Part shown: positions 27,197 to 36,262 of the stretch, one piece after another
Layout of the letters: the number at the start of each line of letters is the position of its first letter
Numbering within the stretch: position 1 is the first letter of the stretch
NCBI RefSeq assembly: GCF_039543385.1
Contig: NZ_BAABJQ010000017.1
Location: 140,571-204,570, forward strand
Source of the DNA: Rugosimonospora acidiphila
GTDB taxonomy: Bacteria; Actinomycetota; Actinomycetes; Mycobacteriales; Micromonosporaceae
Length of the DNA stretch: 64,000 nt
Direction: 5' to 3'
Position numbers and translations under genes: made by a program
The notes under the pieces: model-generated
Database searches by the model: none
Seen by the model: the letters and a program-made list of their open reading frames with translations, nothing else
Told to the model about the DNA's origin: nothing

Positions 27197-27397
27197 GGCT
27201 CAACGCTACCTAATGACTCGCTTGAAGTGGCTAGGCCCAGCAGAGACTGTCGAGCCCGACGTGGGCGCCTCATCCCGAACGGCCTGGGACGCCAGCATAC
27301 CGCGCAGAAACACGCACATGTGGCTTGCCCTTTTGCCGTCAACTGCGGGCGATGAGCGCCCGTGGCAGTTACGCCATCAGCCTGACAGAGAATGGGC

Positions 27398-27453
27398 TTG
27401 ACATCCCAGAAAGCTGTGGCTAGTTTGGGCCGGCCATCCCAAAACGGGGATGG
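27398..27453 (+). promoter_or_regulatory. sigma-70 promoter with overlapping inverted repeat
   Basis: TTGACA at 27398-27403, a 17-bp spacer, then TAGTTT at 27421-27426 form a good housekeeping promoter. An inverted repeat (CCATCCC at 27434-27440, GGGATGG at 27447-27453) covers the expected start of transcription, and a related CATCCCA lies inside the spacer. This indicates an operator controlling the following two-gene operon. The remainder of 27197-27397 shows no gene. Confidence 0.6.
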
Positions 27454-27503
27454 TCGGCGGCTCACGTTCTCGAGCCAACCTCGACAAGCTCGAGAGGTAA
27501 GCC

Positions 27504-27797
27504 ATGCCACAGGTCCAGCTCATAGCCCGGCACTCAATCCGGCCGGGACACGAAAGTGAGGTGTTCGACCTACTCGACCAGTTCGTCCCGCTGGCACGCA
27601 GTGAGCCAGGCAACCTGGCTTTCGACGTCTACCGGAGTGTCGACGATCCCCGAAGCTACGTGCTGCTTGAGCGGTACGCCTCGCGTGAGGCAGTGGCCGA
27701 GCACCGCCGCACGCCGCATTTCACCGACCTGCTACTCGCGCGAATCGTGCCGCTGCTGTCCGGGCGAGTCGTCGAGGAGTACGACATTCCCGCCTGA
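27504..27797 (+). CDS. antibiotic biosynthesis monooxygenase-domain (ABM) protein
   Basis: A 97-residue dimeric alpha-beta barrel protein. The strand QLIARHSIRPGHESEVFDLL, then EPGNLAFDVYRS, YVLLERYAS and HRRTPHFTDLL are standard ABM marks. Such proteins are small cofactor-free quinol-type monooxygenases or haem-degrading homologues. It leads the operon with the PEP mutase-like gene, with a 25-bp gap. Confidence 0.8.
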   Translation: MPQVQLIARHSIRPGHESEVFDLLDQFVPLARSEPGNLAFDVYRSVDDPRSYVLLERYASREAVAEHRRTPHFTDLLLARIVPLLSGRVVEEYDIPA

Positions 27798-27822
27798 CTC
27801 ACCGAGCACGAAGGAACCTGCC

Positions 27823-28596
27823 GTGACTTTCCATGACCTACACCACGGTGACACGCCCCTCCTGCTGCCCAATGCCTGGGACGTCGGGTCCGCCATCGCG
27901 CTGGCCGATTGCGGCTTCCCGGCCATCGGCACCACAAGCTTCGGAGTCGGAGCCGCGGTCGGTCATCCAGACGGCGCCCGGGCCAGCAGGGATTCAACCA
28001 TGGCGCTTGCCCAGGCCCTGCGACGGCTGCCTGTCTTCGTCTCGGCCGACATCGAGGATGGGTACAGCGATGACCCCGGCGAGGTCGCCGCCTACGTCGC
28101 CAACCTCGGTATTGCGGGCATCAACATCGAGGACAGCACCGCCGAGGCGTTAGTCGATCCAGAACGCCAGGCTGCGAAGATTATGGAGATCAAGCGCCGT
28201 AACCCCGAGGTGTTCGTCAACGCCCGGATCGACAACTACTGGCTCGGCCAGGACGCGACAGCGGCCGCCGTGCTTGAGCGCGCTGCTGCGTACGCCGCCG
28301 CCGGCGCCGATGGTGTGTTCATCCCGGGTGCGACCGAACCCAACGAACTGCGTGCCTTCGCCGCCGCGATCAGCCTGCCGGTCAATGTGCTGGTTGTGCC
28401 CGGCCTGACCGTGGCCGACCTCGGCGAGCTTGGAATCCGCCGCGTCAGTACCGGTTCGTTGCCCTATCGTGCGGCGATGGACGCCGCTGTTGAGGTGGCG
28501 GTGGCGGTGCGGGAGGGCCGGACGCCCGGGTCGGCAACGCCGTACCCACAGGTCCAGGCCCGGCTGACCCGCTACGCCGATCTCTTCAGGGAATGA
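27823..28596 (+). CDS. isocitrate lyase/PEP mutase-family protein
   Basis: A 257-residue protein starting at GTG 27823 after an AAGGAA ribosome site. Marks are LLLPNAWDVGSAIALADCG, SADIEDGYSDDP (metal-binding) and INIEDSTAE. The KKCGH catalytic loop of isocitrate lyase is absent, as in the PEP mutase-like group that cleaves or phosphorylates small keto-acids. Together with the ABM gene it suggests a small catabolic or detoxification module. Confidence 0.82.
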   Translation: MTFHDLHHGDTPLLLPNAWDVGSAIALADCGFPAIGTTSFGVGAAVGHPDGARASRDSTMALAQALRRLPVFVSADIEDGYSDDPGEVAAYVANLGIAGINIEDSTAEALVDPERQAAKIMEIKRRNPEVFVNARIDNYWLGQDATAAAVLERAAAYAAAGADGVFIPGATEPNELRAFAAAISLPVNVLVVPGLTVADLGELGIRRVSTGSLPYRAAMDAAVEVAVAVREGRTPGSATPYPQVQARLTRYADLFRE

Positions 28597-28897
28597 CCAT
28601 GGCTGGGCTCCATGCCCGTGACCCAATCGGTGTCCAGGTCAATCTGATCACCTCGGTTAACGCGGCCGTGTTTACCGCGCCGGGGTATTGTCGATGATGG
28701 GAATCCCGCTGGTCGCGGTCGGTTTATTGAAGAACACCGCTGGCACGCCGGTGCACCCGGACGCCCTTCGGGCTGTCCTATCCGACACTTGGAGCTGAGC
28801 AAGGTGATGTTCGTGTCATGCGGCTTGCGCGATGCGTATTGATTCGCCTCCGTTTGAGGGCGCGTGTCCTGAGGCAGACGATGAAAGGCACGACTCG
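28597..28897. other. intergenic region with a short unrecognised frame
   Basis: About 300 bases. A short plus-strand frame reading MMGIPLVAVGLLKNTAG with a stop after DTWS could be a relic. I see no family and no terminator that I can defend. Confidence 0.3.
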
Positions 28898-29911
28898 ATG
28901 TCACACCACTTCGACACCCCGACCGGTCGCGAGGATCCCAAGCTCAACCTGTGTGACTTGTACCTGTTCGCCGGCCGGCCGGGATCGACCGTGATGGTGA
29001 TGACGGTCAATCCTGAAGCGGATCCGGCGAAGGGTCCGCTGTTCCGCGACGAAGGGCTCTACGTTTTCCGCTTCGACACGAACGGTCACGGCCGCGAGGA
29101 CGTGTCCTTCAAGGTCCAGTTTGGCGAGACCAACCACGGTGCCGGCGGCGAGCACGTACAGAACTTCGAGGTACGCCGGGCGATCGGGGACGGCGCGGGC
29201 CACGGAGCCGACGGTGACCTGGTCGCCGCCGGGACGACGTCGCGCATCGTCACCGCCGACAGTGGCGTGCGGGTGTTTACCGGCCTGACCCAGGATGTCT
29301 TCGCGGGTGATTCGGCCGCGCTGCGCGCGTTCGAGGCGGCGTTCGCCGAAGGGCAGTACAAGCCCGAGGCGTTCGACAACCACGTCAACTTCTTCGCGCC
29401 GCGTCGCGTCGCGGCCATCGTGCTGGAGGTCCCGAACGAGCTGATCGGCGTCGGCCTGGTCCAGGCCTGGGCCACCATCTCGCTGTTCGGCCACGCGCCG
29501 GAGCAGCAGGTGGCGCGCTGGGGGCTGCCGCTGATCACGCACCTGTACGCACGCGACGACGACCTGCGTGAGACCTACAACCGCACCACGCCGTCCGGGG
29601 ACAACGCCGCGGTGCTGGACCGGATCGGCGAGGTGATCCGGGAGACAACGTTCCTCGCGGGTACCGCCAACGATCCTCAGGCGTACGCGCAACGGGTGCT
29701 CGACAGGTTCGGTGCGCTCACGCTGCCTTACGAACTGGGTACTCCGGCTTCCTTCGACTACGTCGGCTTCAACGGGCGGACCCTGCACGACGACGTCATG
29801 GATGTCATGTTGTCGCTGACCACGAATTCACCGCTGGGCGACGGTGCCAACCCCGACCCCGACCGCATCTCGATGGAGTTCCCCTACGTCCCCGTCCCCG
29901 ACCGCGGCTGA
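28898..29911 (+). CDS. DUF4331-family protein
   Basis: A 337-residue protein. It begins MSHHFDTPTGREDPKLNLCD and contains the DUF4331 pattern DLYLFAGRPGSTVMVMTVNP followed by YVFRFDTNGHGREDVSF, with DNHVNFFAPRRVAAIVLEVP further on. I use the ATG at 28898 because the MSHH start is conserved. There is no obvious signal peptide. Members are beta-rich and of unknown function, mostly in actinomycetes and proteobacteria. Confidence 0.78.
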   Translation: MSHHFDTPTGREDPKLNLCDLYLFAGRPGSTVMVMTVNPEADPAKGPLFRDEGLYVFRFDTNGHGREDVSFKVQFGETNHGAGGEHVQNFEVRRAIGDGAGHGADGDLVAAGTTSRIVTADSGVRVFTGLTQDVFAGDSAALRAFEAAFAEGQYKPEAFDNHVNFFAPRRVAAIVLEVPNELIGVGLVQAWATISLFGHAPEQQVARWGLPLITHLYARDDDLRETYNRTTPSGDNAAVLDRIGEVIRETTFLAGTANDPQAYAQRVLDRFGALTLPYELGTPASFDYVGFNGRTLHDDVMDVMLSLTTNSPLGDGANPDPDRISMEFPYVPVPDRG

Positions 29912-30188
29912 GCGGGCGAGAGGGCAACGAGGAGGTACCGGAACCAGATCCCGGTCGCTGGTTGGCGCGCCCCGACCGGCGACGGGATGAGACTGGGTCC
30001 GCGGTGGCGGGCGATGTGACAGGGCGGAGAACTCCGCCCCGGCCCGTTCCAGGGCGGCCGAGGAAACCATGGTCCAGTTGCGCGGCGTTTCAGACGGCGC
30101 GGGACGTGTCCGGGGGCGGTACTGGTACATCCGATACGCACCCGGAGTCCTACGTTGCGCCATCATCACCGGCAGGATGGATGCGGGC

Positions 30189-30593
30189 ATGACAATGGGC
30201 ATGGCATCGAAAGGCACTAGCGTGGAGACGATCGAGGTTCGTGACGACGCGGCCAACCGCTTTTACGAGCTGCGGGTGGGTGGGCAGCAGGCTGGCCTCC
30301 TGGTGTACGAGGACCAGGGCTCACGGCGCGTTCTGACGCATACCTTCATCCAGGAGTCGTTCCGCGGCAGGGGACTGGTGAAGATACTCATCCGGGACTC
30401 CCTGGAAGACATCCGCGCCAGAGGTCTGAGCGTCACGAACTTCTGCGGGATCGTCGACCGGTACATCCAGCGGCACCCGGAATACGAGATACTCATCGAC
30501 CTGGCACATCCGGGAAGCTGGGCGGGCCGCCCGGCCGGCGAGGTCCCCGCCGGGGACGATGACGCAGCCGTGGTCGGAATCGACGCCGACTGA
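30189..30593 (+). CDS. GNAT-type N-acetyltransferase (YjdJ-like)
   Basis: About 134 residues. The short YjdJ-type GNAT pattern is clear: NRFYELRVGGQQAGLLVYED, then THTFIQESFRGRGLVKILIRD (the acetyl-CoA binding turn), NFCGIVDRYIQRHPEY near the end. Several close ATGs (30177-30201) make the start uncertain. The substrate is unknown. The 29912-30188 gap upstream shows no gene. Confidence 0.72.
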   Translation: MTMGMASKGTSVETIEVRDDAANRFYELRVGGQQAGLLVYEDQGSRRVLTHTFIQESFRGRGLVKILIRDSLEDIRARGLSVTNFCGIVDRYIQRHPEYEILIDLAHPGSWAGRPAGEVPAGDDDAAVVGIDAD

Positions 30594-30852
30594 GGTCGGC
30601 GTGGTGGGTGGGGACCGTGCGTGTCACGCGGCTGGGGCGGGGCGGTGACATGGTCGACGTCGTTGGTGGCGGGTTGCGGAGGCCACGCGGCCAATTCAGT
30701 CAGGGCTGATGCCCGCTGGATGAAACGTCCCGCGAGTTTCCCAGAAAGACGAAGGCAGGGCGGGCTCCCGAATCTCCGGTTGTCGGGAGCCAACCCTGTC
30801 CGCCACAGCACGTTCCAACGGATGACGAGGCATCTCGCCCCTACCCGTCGGG

Positions 30853-31032
30853 TCAACCGCTGTTGATTGCACCCGTTATGGCGGCGTTGGTGTAGCGCCG
30901 CGCCGCTCGATCACCGGCCCGCTTTGCCTGATCCGGGGTAGCACCCCGGGCAAGTGCTTCCTCGATCGCCTTGTTGCGACGCTGCTCGACCTGCTCACTC
31001 TGCCTCTGCTTGAGTCTGCTCCAGAAAGACAT
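30853..31032 (-). CDS. small hypothetical protein
   Basis: A 59-residue basic helical protein starting MSFWSRLKQRQSEQVEQRRN and ending AAITGAINSG. The composition is coding-like, with an amphipathic helix (KAIEEALARGATPDQAKRAG). I do not recognise a family. The adjoining 30594-30852 and 31033-31389 hold nothing else I can support. Confidence 0.45.
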   Translation of the reverse strand: MSFWSRLKQRQSEQVEQRRNKAIEEALARGATPDQAKRAGDRAARRYTNAAITGAINSG

Positions 31033-31389
31033 GGCACCAGGTATCCGAAACGCGTACGCCTCAAACTCAGGCGTGACACGCCGCACAGGCAACATCTGTC
31101 AAGCGCCGGTCGGCTCCGGCGGCCCTGGACAAGCTGCGCTTTGGGGTGAGCAAGCGGTCTGAGAGTTTTCGGTTGCGCTGTCTGGAGGAACCGTTGACGG
31201 GTGATCGGTTGTCTTCGATGATGCTCACCGGCCCTGCTCCAACCATCAGGCGCGACGGTGTCATGACCACGGACGGACGGTCGGCGCGGGAGCAGCCACA
31301 CAAGGTCGGAAGCGGCCCAGAGCCAATACGCCCGGGTGATGCACAGTGTGGGCCGCCACGGCCTGCGACGGCCCACACTGATCCCACGG

Positions 31390-31629
31390 TCATGAGACGG
31401 CCAGCGGATTGTCCTCGTCAGTCGAACTGGCAGGTCCGTTCATGCCTCTGGCGAACGGGGCCACCGGGTTCGGGCAGGCGCCGCCGCCCTGGCCCTCGGC
31501 GCAGACGGTACCCGCGCTGACCCCTCCGGTCGGGGTGTTCGAGGCGGTCTGGCCGATGACGGCGACGGTCTTCGCCTTGGCGGTCAGCGAGCGGATCGCG
31601 GCATGGAAGTGAATCCTTGCTGGTCGCAC
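31390..31629 (-). pseudogene. GH3 beta-glucosidase fragment
   Basis: A 79-residue open frame reading LTAKAKTVAVIGQTASNT, then PTGGVSAGTVCAEG and GACPNPVAPFARG. This matches the start of the C-terminal domain of glycoside hydrolase family 3 enzymes (PLxxxxxVAVIGPTA). Both ends of the expected enzyme are absent. It is a stray fragment, presumably from recombination. Confidence 0.5.
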
Positions 31630-31647
31630 GCAACCTCGTGGCGAGAG

Positions 31648-32358
31648 TCATGATCCGAGTAGATCGAGGTCACGAACGCAGAAACCGTGGTGCGCCCACT
31701 CCTCGTTCAGTACCACCTGAACGCACTCCAGCACCGACTTTTCCCTGGCATGCGGCGGCCAACCCGGGCCCGCCGGCACTGGCGCGGACGCCGTGAGCTG
31801 ATCGGCCGTCACCGTCGACAGCCAACGCTCTAGCTCAGCGCCTTGCACGTCTCGCGCGGCCAGCACCTCGTCGAGACTGGGGGCCGACGCCCGGTCCAGG
31901 CCCTGCTCCTCCTGGTCAGGGACGAACTCGCACGCCAGCCCGATCGCGGTGAACGGCTCGGTCGATCCCAGACAGCAGCGGCGGAACCACGAGTCGTGCA
32001 CGAACACCAGATGGCGCTGGGTCTCTACCGCCGACCATTCGCCGCCGACGCGCTGCTGCTCCGAACCCCTGGGCATCGCTCGCAGCCGCTCGACCGTCTC
32101 CGCCCAGCCGGCCCGCAGCTGCCGGACAGCCTGCATCAGGTCCGCCGGATCGGCTGAGCGCAGCAGCAGCCGCACCGGATACCGGCGATCAAGCTCGGCT
32201 TCGACATACGACGTCACCTCGACTCCGTTGACCACCAGATTGGTGACCAGCCCGTCGATCACAGCGTCCTGCATTATCACCCCGATCAGACGAGCGCGGG
32301 TCAAGTCACACTCGCGGAATTCGGCATCAGTCAGGTCTTGATCCTTGAAGCTCGCCAT
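31648..32358 (-). CDS. DinB-family protein with N-terminal pentapeptide-like segment
   Basis: A 236-residue protein; start at ATG 32358 (MASFKDQDLTDAEFRECD). Residues 3-40 look like short pentapeptide-type repeats (FKDQDLTDAEFRECDLTRARL). Residues 85-236 are a DinB four-helix fold with candidate metal His in QRHLVFVHDSW and EEWAHHGF. Such proteins may be thiol- or metal-dependent enzymes acting in damage or detoxification. The upstream extension to 32556 is non-coding-like. Confidence 0.75.
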   Translation of the reverse strand: MASFKDQDLTDAEFRECDLTRARLIGVIMQDAVIDGLVTNLVVNGVEVTSYVEAELDRRYPVRLLLRSADPADLMQAVRQLRAGWAETVERLRAMPRGSEQQRVGGEWSAVETQRHLVFVHDSWFRRCCLGSTEPFTAIGLACEFVPDQEEQGLDRASAPSLDEVLAARDVQGAELERWLSTVTADQLTASAPVPAGPGWPPHAREKSVLECVQVVLNEEWAHHGFCVRDLDLLGS

Positions 32359-32681
32359 GCCGGGCAGTATCCACCGGCGTTCCGACAACCGCGCAGTTAC
32401 CGCGGGTAGAGGGTGCTGTAGCCGGGCCTGGACCAGCGGAAACACGCCGAGCCGGCGACCTCGCACCATACGAGACGAGGTCAACGTTCGGCTAGGTGCA
32501 CGCGAGCGCGTCCTCAATTCGGCAGGAGCGGAAGCCGGGCACGTTCGCGTACCCATGACGACCGTCAGCTGGACCTACTTCTGTACTCCCAGGTGTGTCC
32601 GACACCGCGGGAAGCGCCGCGGTCGGCGTCTGGCTCCGCGCCTGCGCTGAGCCGGTTCCGGGCGACCGGTCGAGTATGAAA
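32359..32681. other. intergenic region
   Basis: About 320 bases between the DinB gene and the terminator of the dehydrogenase operon. No gene or repeat recognised. Confidence 0.3.
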
Positions 32682-32708
32682 GGCCGGCGCGGGTGCCTCG
32701 CGCCGGCC
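32682..32708 (-). terminator. intrinsic terminator of the E1-E2 operon
   Basis: A perfect 10-bp stem (GGCCGGCGCG / CGCGCCGGCC) with a 7-base loop lies 23 bp beyond the E2 stop. On the minus strand it is followed by TTTCATACT. It ends transcription of the 2-oxoacid dehydrogenase genes. Confidence 0.65.
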
Positions 32709-32731
32709 GGCCGCTGCCGCCACCACGATGC

Positions 32732-34003
32732 TCATGCCACGAGCCGCAGCGGGTGTTCGAACAGGTCGGTCAGCGTGGCGAGGAATCTCGCGGCCAGCGC
32801 GCCGTCGATGACACGATGGTCGGCGGTCAAGGTGTAGCGCATGCGTGTGGATGTCACGACGTCGGATCCAGCCAGGGTGAGTTCCGCGCGCGTGGAGCCG
32901 ACGGCGAGAATCGCCGCCTGGGGTGGGTTGATGATCGCGTCGAAGTGTTCGATCCCGTACATGCCGAGGTTGCTGATGGTGAAGGTGCCGTGCCTCATTT
33001 CGTCCGTGGTGAGCGTTCGATGGGCAGCCTTGTCCACCAGCTCCCGTGTCGTGGCCGAGATGGCGGTCACCGAGGCGCCGTCAGCGTCTCGAACAACGGG
33101 GACAACGAGCCCGGCCGGGGACGCCACCGCGACGCCGATGTGAACCCTGTCGTGGATGAGAGTCTGGCCGCGTCCGTCGGGCGAGTATGACGCGTTGATC
33201 CCGGGGTGTGCCCGCAGGGCGAGTGCCACCGCCCGGACGATGAGGTCGTTGACGCTGACCTTCGTCCCGGTGCCGCGGTAGGCGCTGTTGATCTGGGTGC
33301 GCAGTGCGAGCAGGTCATCGACGCGGGCAGACGCGGTGGCGGTGAACGTCGGGATGGTGGTGGCGCTGCCGGTGAGCCTGGCGGCGATCGACTGGCGAAC
33401 CGCGTCGAAGGGCACAGCCCGGGGCCCCCGCGGGTCCTGGTCCGGCGCGGCGGATGCGGTCACCGCGCTCGCCCCCGCCGGTGTGGGTCCCGGGGGCGAC
33501 TGGTCGGGCAGAGCGTCGAGGTCGGCGCGGACGATCCGGCCGCCCGGTCCGGTGCCGGCGACGCCCGCCAGGTCGATGCCGCGCTCGCGGGCGAGTTTGC
33601 GCACCAGCGGAGTCGCCGCGCGCCGCTCGCCCCGATCCTCGGGCGCGCCGCGGGGTGCGCGCGGCGCGCGGCCCGTCGGCGCCCGCCCGGTGGTTGCCCC
33701 GCCGGTGGCCGGCGCGTGCGGGACGGCTGGCTCGCGGCTGTCTGCGGGGCGGTTGGTCGCCTCGCCGCCGCCGTCGTCGAGACGGGCGATGGGGGCGCCG
33801 ATGGGGGCGCTGCGGCCCTCGGGGACGAGGATCTCGGCGAGGGTGCCGGCCTCGTACGCCTCATGCTGCATGACGGCCTTGTCGGTCTCGATGTCGACGA
33901 GGACGTCGCCGGGGGCGATCGGGTCGCCGGGCTGCTTGTGCCAGGTGGTGATGGCGCCTTCGGTCATGGTGTCGGACAGGCGCGGCATCCGGATGTCGAT
34001 CAT
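32732..34003 (-). CDS. 2-oxoacid dehydrogenase E2 (dihydrolipoyl acyltransferase)
   Basis: A 423-residue E2 component. An N-terminal lipoyl domain has the modified Lys42 (IETDKAV); an Ala/Pro/Gly-rich linker follows; the E1/E3-binding domain is near residues 128-165 (ATPLVRKLARERGIDLAGVA); and the catalytic acyltransferase domain ends with DHRVIDGALAA (His396, Asp400). It transfers the acyl group to CoA. It is 13 bp after the E1beta stop. The substrate (pyruvate, acetoin or branched-chain keto-acid) is not decidable by eye; the E1 resemblance favours the acetoin/pyruvate type. Confidence 0.9.
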   Translation of the reverse strand: MIDIRMPRLSDTMTEGAITTWHKQPGDPIAPGDVLVDIETDKAVMQHEAYEAGTLAEILVPEGRSAPIGAPIARLDDGGGEATNRPADSREPAVPHAPATGGATTGRAPTGRAPRAPRGAPEDRGERRAATPLVRKLARERGIDLAGVAGTGPGGRIVRADLDALPDQSPPGPTPAGASAVTASAAPDQDPRGPRAVPFDAVRQSIAARLTGSATTIPTFTATASARVDDLLALRTQINSAYRGTGTKVSVNDLIVRAVALALRAHPGINASYSPDGRGQTLIHDRVHIGVAVASPAGLVVPVVRDADGASVTAISATTRELVDKAAHRTLTTDEMRHGTFTISNLGMYGIEHFDAIINPPQAAILAVGSTRAELTLAGSDVVTSTRMRYTLTADHRVIDGALAARFLATLTDLFEHPLRLVA

Positions 34004-34016
34004 GCTGGTGTCCTCT

Positions 34017-35009
34017 TCAGCGGTGCCGGCCGACGGCATGGAGGGTTTCACGGATGGCGGTGACCGCGTCGTGCGCCGAGGGCAGGGCGGCGGTCTCCAG
34101 GGATTTGGCGTAGGGGAGCGGGACCTCGGCCATCGCCACGCGACGCACCGGCGCATCCAACCAGTCGAAGGCGCCGTCGGAGATCGTCGCGGCGATCTCG
34201 GCGCCGATGCCGTAGGTGAGCCAGTCGTCCTCGAGCACGACGGCGCAGTTCGTCTTGCGCACGGAGGCGATGATCGTGTCGCGGTCGAGGGGACGCAGAC
34301 TGCGCAGGTCGACGACCTCGACATCAACGCCCTCGCCGGCCAGCTGCTCGGCGACCTGCAGGGCGACGGCGGCCATCCGCGAGTAGGCGACCACGGTGAT
34401 GTCGGCACCCTCGCGGGTGAGGGCGGCCCTGCCGATCTCGGCGGGCTCGTCGCCGTCGGGAACCTCCCCGACGGTGTTGTACAGCGCGAGGTTTTCCAGC
34501 ACGAGTACGGGGTCGTCGTCGCGGATCGCGGCGAGCATCAGTGCCTTCGCGTCGGCCGGGCTCGACGGTGCGACGACCTTCATGCCGGGCATGAAGGCGT
34601 AGTAGAGCTCCATGTTCTGCGAATGCGTCGCGCCGAGCTGCTGTCCGCCGCCGCCGGGGGTGCGGATCACCAGGGGGACGCGGACCTGGCCGCCGAACAT
34701 GCCGTAGATCTTGGCGGCGTGGTTGACGATCTGGTCGAGGGCGAGCAGGGAGAAGTTGATCGTCATGATCTCCACGACCGGGCGCAGCCCGAGCATCGCC
34801 GCGCCGATCGCGGCGCCGGTGAAGCCCTCCTCGGCTATCGGGGTGTCGCGCACGCGGCGGGGACCGAACTCGGCCAACATCCCGGCGGTGATCTTGTAGG
34901 AACCCTCGAACAGCCCGATCTCCTCACCGATCAGGAACACGTTTTCATCGCGGCGCATCTCGCTTTGCAGCGCGTCGTGCAGCGCCTGCCGGTAGCTGAT
35001 CACACTCAT
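34017..35009 (-). CDS. 2-oxoacid dehydrogenase E1 beta subunit
   Basis: A 330-residue protein starting MSVISYRQALHDALQSEMRR, which overlaps the E1alpha stop (ATGA). Standard E1beta features are IGEEIGLFEGSYKIT, ADTPIAEEGF-like DTPIAEEGFTG, MTINFSLLALDQIVNHAAKI and the transketolase C-domain VDLRSLRPLDRDTI. It pairs with E1alpha to decarboxylate a 2-oxoacid. Confidence 0.93.
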   Translation of the reverse strand: MSVISYRQALHDALQSEMRRDENVFLIGEEIGLFEGSYKITAGMLAEFGPRRVRDTPIAEEGFTGAAIGAAMLGLRPVVEIMTINFSLLALDQIVNHAAKIYGMFGGQVRVPLVIRTPGGGGQQLGATHSQNMELYYAFMPGMKVVAPSSPADAKALMLAAIRDDDPVLVLENLALYNTVGEVPDGDEPAEIGRAALTREGADITVVAYSRMAAVALQVAEQLAGEGVDVEVVDLRSLRPLDRDTIIASVRKTNCAVVLEDDWLTYGIGAEIAATISDGAFDWLDAPVRRVAMAEVPLPYAKSLETAALPSAHDAVTAIRETLHAVGRHR

Positions 35010-36124
35010 GCCGACACCCCCGCGGCGACGCCGGTCGGGCCGGCCGCGGGAAACAGCGCTTCGCCCGGCATGCGGCGCGAGTTGTTGAGCACCGGCGTGG
35101 CGTAGGTGTAGTCGAACAGGGTCGACACGTCCGGATGCGGGCTCGCGTCGGCATACGCGGCCGCGGCCGCGACCACCGCGCTCGCCTCGGCCTCGACCTC
35201 GGCGATGAGTTGGTCGGTGAGCAGGCCATGGCCGTGCAGCCGCACGGCGTAGGCGGCGATCGGATCTGCGGCTTTGAGCGCTTCGGCCTCCTCGCGGCTG
35301 CGGTACCGGGCCGGGTCCACGACGGAGTGGCCTTTCAGGCGCCCCGAGACGGTCTCCAGCAGATAGGGCCTGTGCTCCCGGGCGCTGGCCAACGCCAGCC
35401 CGGCCGCCTCGAACACCGCGGCCGGGTCGTTGCCGTCGACGCGTGCCGAGGCCATCCGGTACGAGGAGGCTCGCTTGTACAGTTGCGGCTCGGCCGAGGA
35501 GCGCTCGACACTGGTGCCCATCCCGAGTCCGTTGTTGACCACGACGTACACGATCGGCAGCCCCCACAGGGCGGCGATGTTCAGCGACTCGTGGAACGCC
35601 CCGATGTTCGTGGTGCCATCACCCATCAGGCAGACGACCGCCTCCGTGCCGCCGCGGTAGTCGATCGCCAGCGCGGCGCCGGTGGCCAGCGGCACCTGCC
35701 CGCCGACGATCCCGTACCCGCCCATGAACCGGGAGGCGACGTCGAAGATGTGCATCGACCCGCCCCAGCCGCGTGAGACGCCGTCGACCCGCCCGTAGAG
35801 CTCGGCCATCACCCTGTCCGGGGCGATCCCGCGCGCGATCGCGTATCCGTGCTCCCGGTAGTTGGTGAAGACGTAGTCCGAGTCGTCCAGTGCCGCCATG
35901 AGTCCCGCGACGGTGGCCTCCTCGCCGAGGTTCAGGTGGCAGTACCCGCCCACCTTCGCCTCGGTGTATGCGCGGGCGGCCCGCTCCTCGAACCGGCGCA
36001 CGAGCACCATCTGTCGGTAGAACGCCAGCAGACGGTCGTCGTCGGGGGACCGGGACAGCCCGGCGGCCTCGCGCCCGGCTCGCGACGCGCGGTCGCCGCG
36101 CGTTGTCCTGCTGCTCGGAGGCAT
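35006..36124 (-). CDS. 2-oxoacid dehydrogenase E1 alpha subunit (TPP-dependent)
   Basis: A 372-residue protein. The TPP/Mg motif GDG-x26-NN spans residues 168-198 (GDGTTNIGAFHESL ... VVVNN). FTNYREHGYAIARG near residue 86 is the substrate-side helix, and SMHIFD follows. It heads an operon E1alpha-E1beta-E2 with no E3 gene, so dihydrolipoamide dehydrogenase must be encoded elsewhere. The divergent TetR gene and palindrome upstream indicate repression. Confidence 0.92.
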   Translation of the reverse strand: MPPSSRTTRGDRASRAGREAAGLSRSPDDDRLLAFYRQMVLVRRFEERAARAYTEAKVGGYCHLNLGEEATVAGLMAALDDSDYVFTNYREHGYAIARGIAPDRVMAELYGRVDGVSRGWGGSMHIFDVASRFMGGYGIVGGQVPLATGAALAIDYRGGTEAVVCLMGDGTTNIGAFHESLNIAALWGLPIVYVVVNNGLGMGTSVERSSAEPQLYKRASSYRMASARVDGNDPAAVFEAAGLALASAREHRPYLLETVSGRLKGHSVVDPARYRSREEAEALKAADPIAAYAVRLHGHGLLTDQLIAEVEAEASAVVAAAAAYADASPHPDVSTLFDYTYATPVLNNSRRMPGEALFPAAGPTGVAAGVSA

Positions 36125-36196
36125 GTGGGGTCTCCTTCTCGCCCAGGTGCGCCGCGGCCGTCGATCGATCGGATCGGGCGCGTCGTCCGGTGGCCT

Positions 36197-36221
36197 TAAT
36201 GAAACGAAGTTCGGTTCATTA
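36197..36221. promoter_or_regulatory. TetR-type operator in the E1alpha/TetR divergent promoter
   Basis: TAATGAA-A-CGAA-G-TTCG-G-TTCATTA is a 25-bp palindrome with one mismatched pair. It includes an inner CGAAGTTCG and outer TAATGAA/TTCATTA arms in an AT-rich island of GC-rich DNA. It lies between the E1alpha start (36124) and the TetR ATG (36263), as expected for a TetR protein controlling both. Confidence 0.75.
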
Positions 36222-36262
36222 TAGGATAGCGTGGAACGCGCTGTCGATCACGAGGAGCCACG

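Noticed and set aside
33288..35105. Antisense frame over the E2 and E1beta genes
   Set aside because: Composition typical of a shadow frame; the sense genes carry all catalytic motifs.
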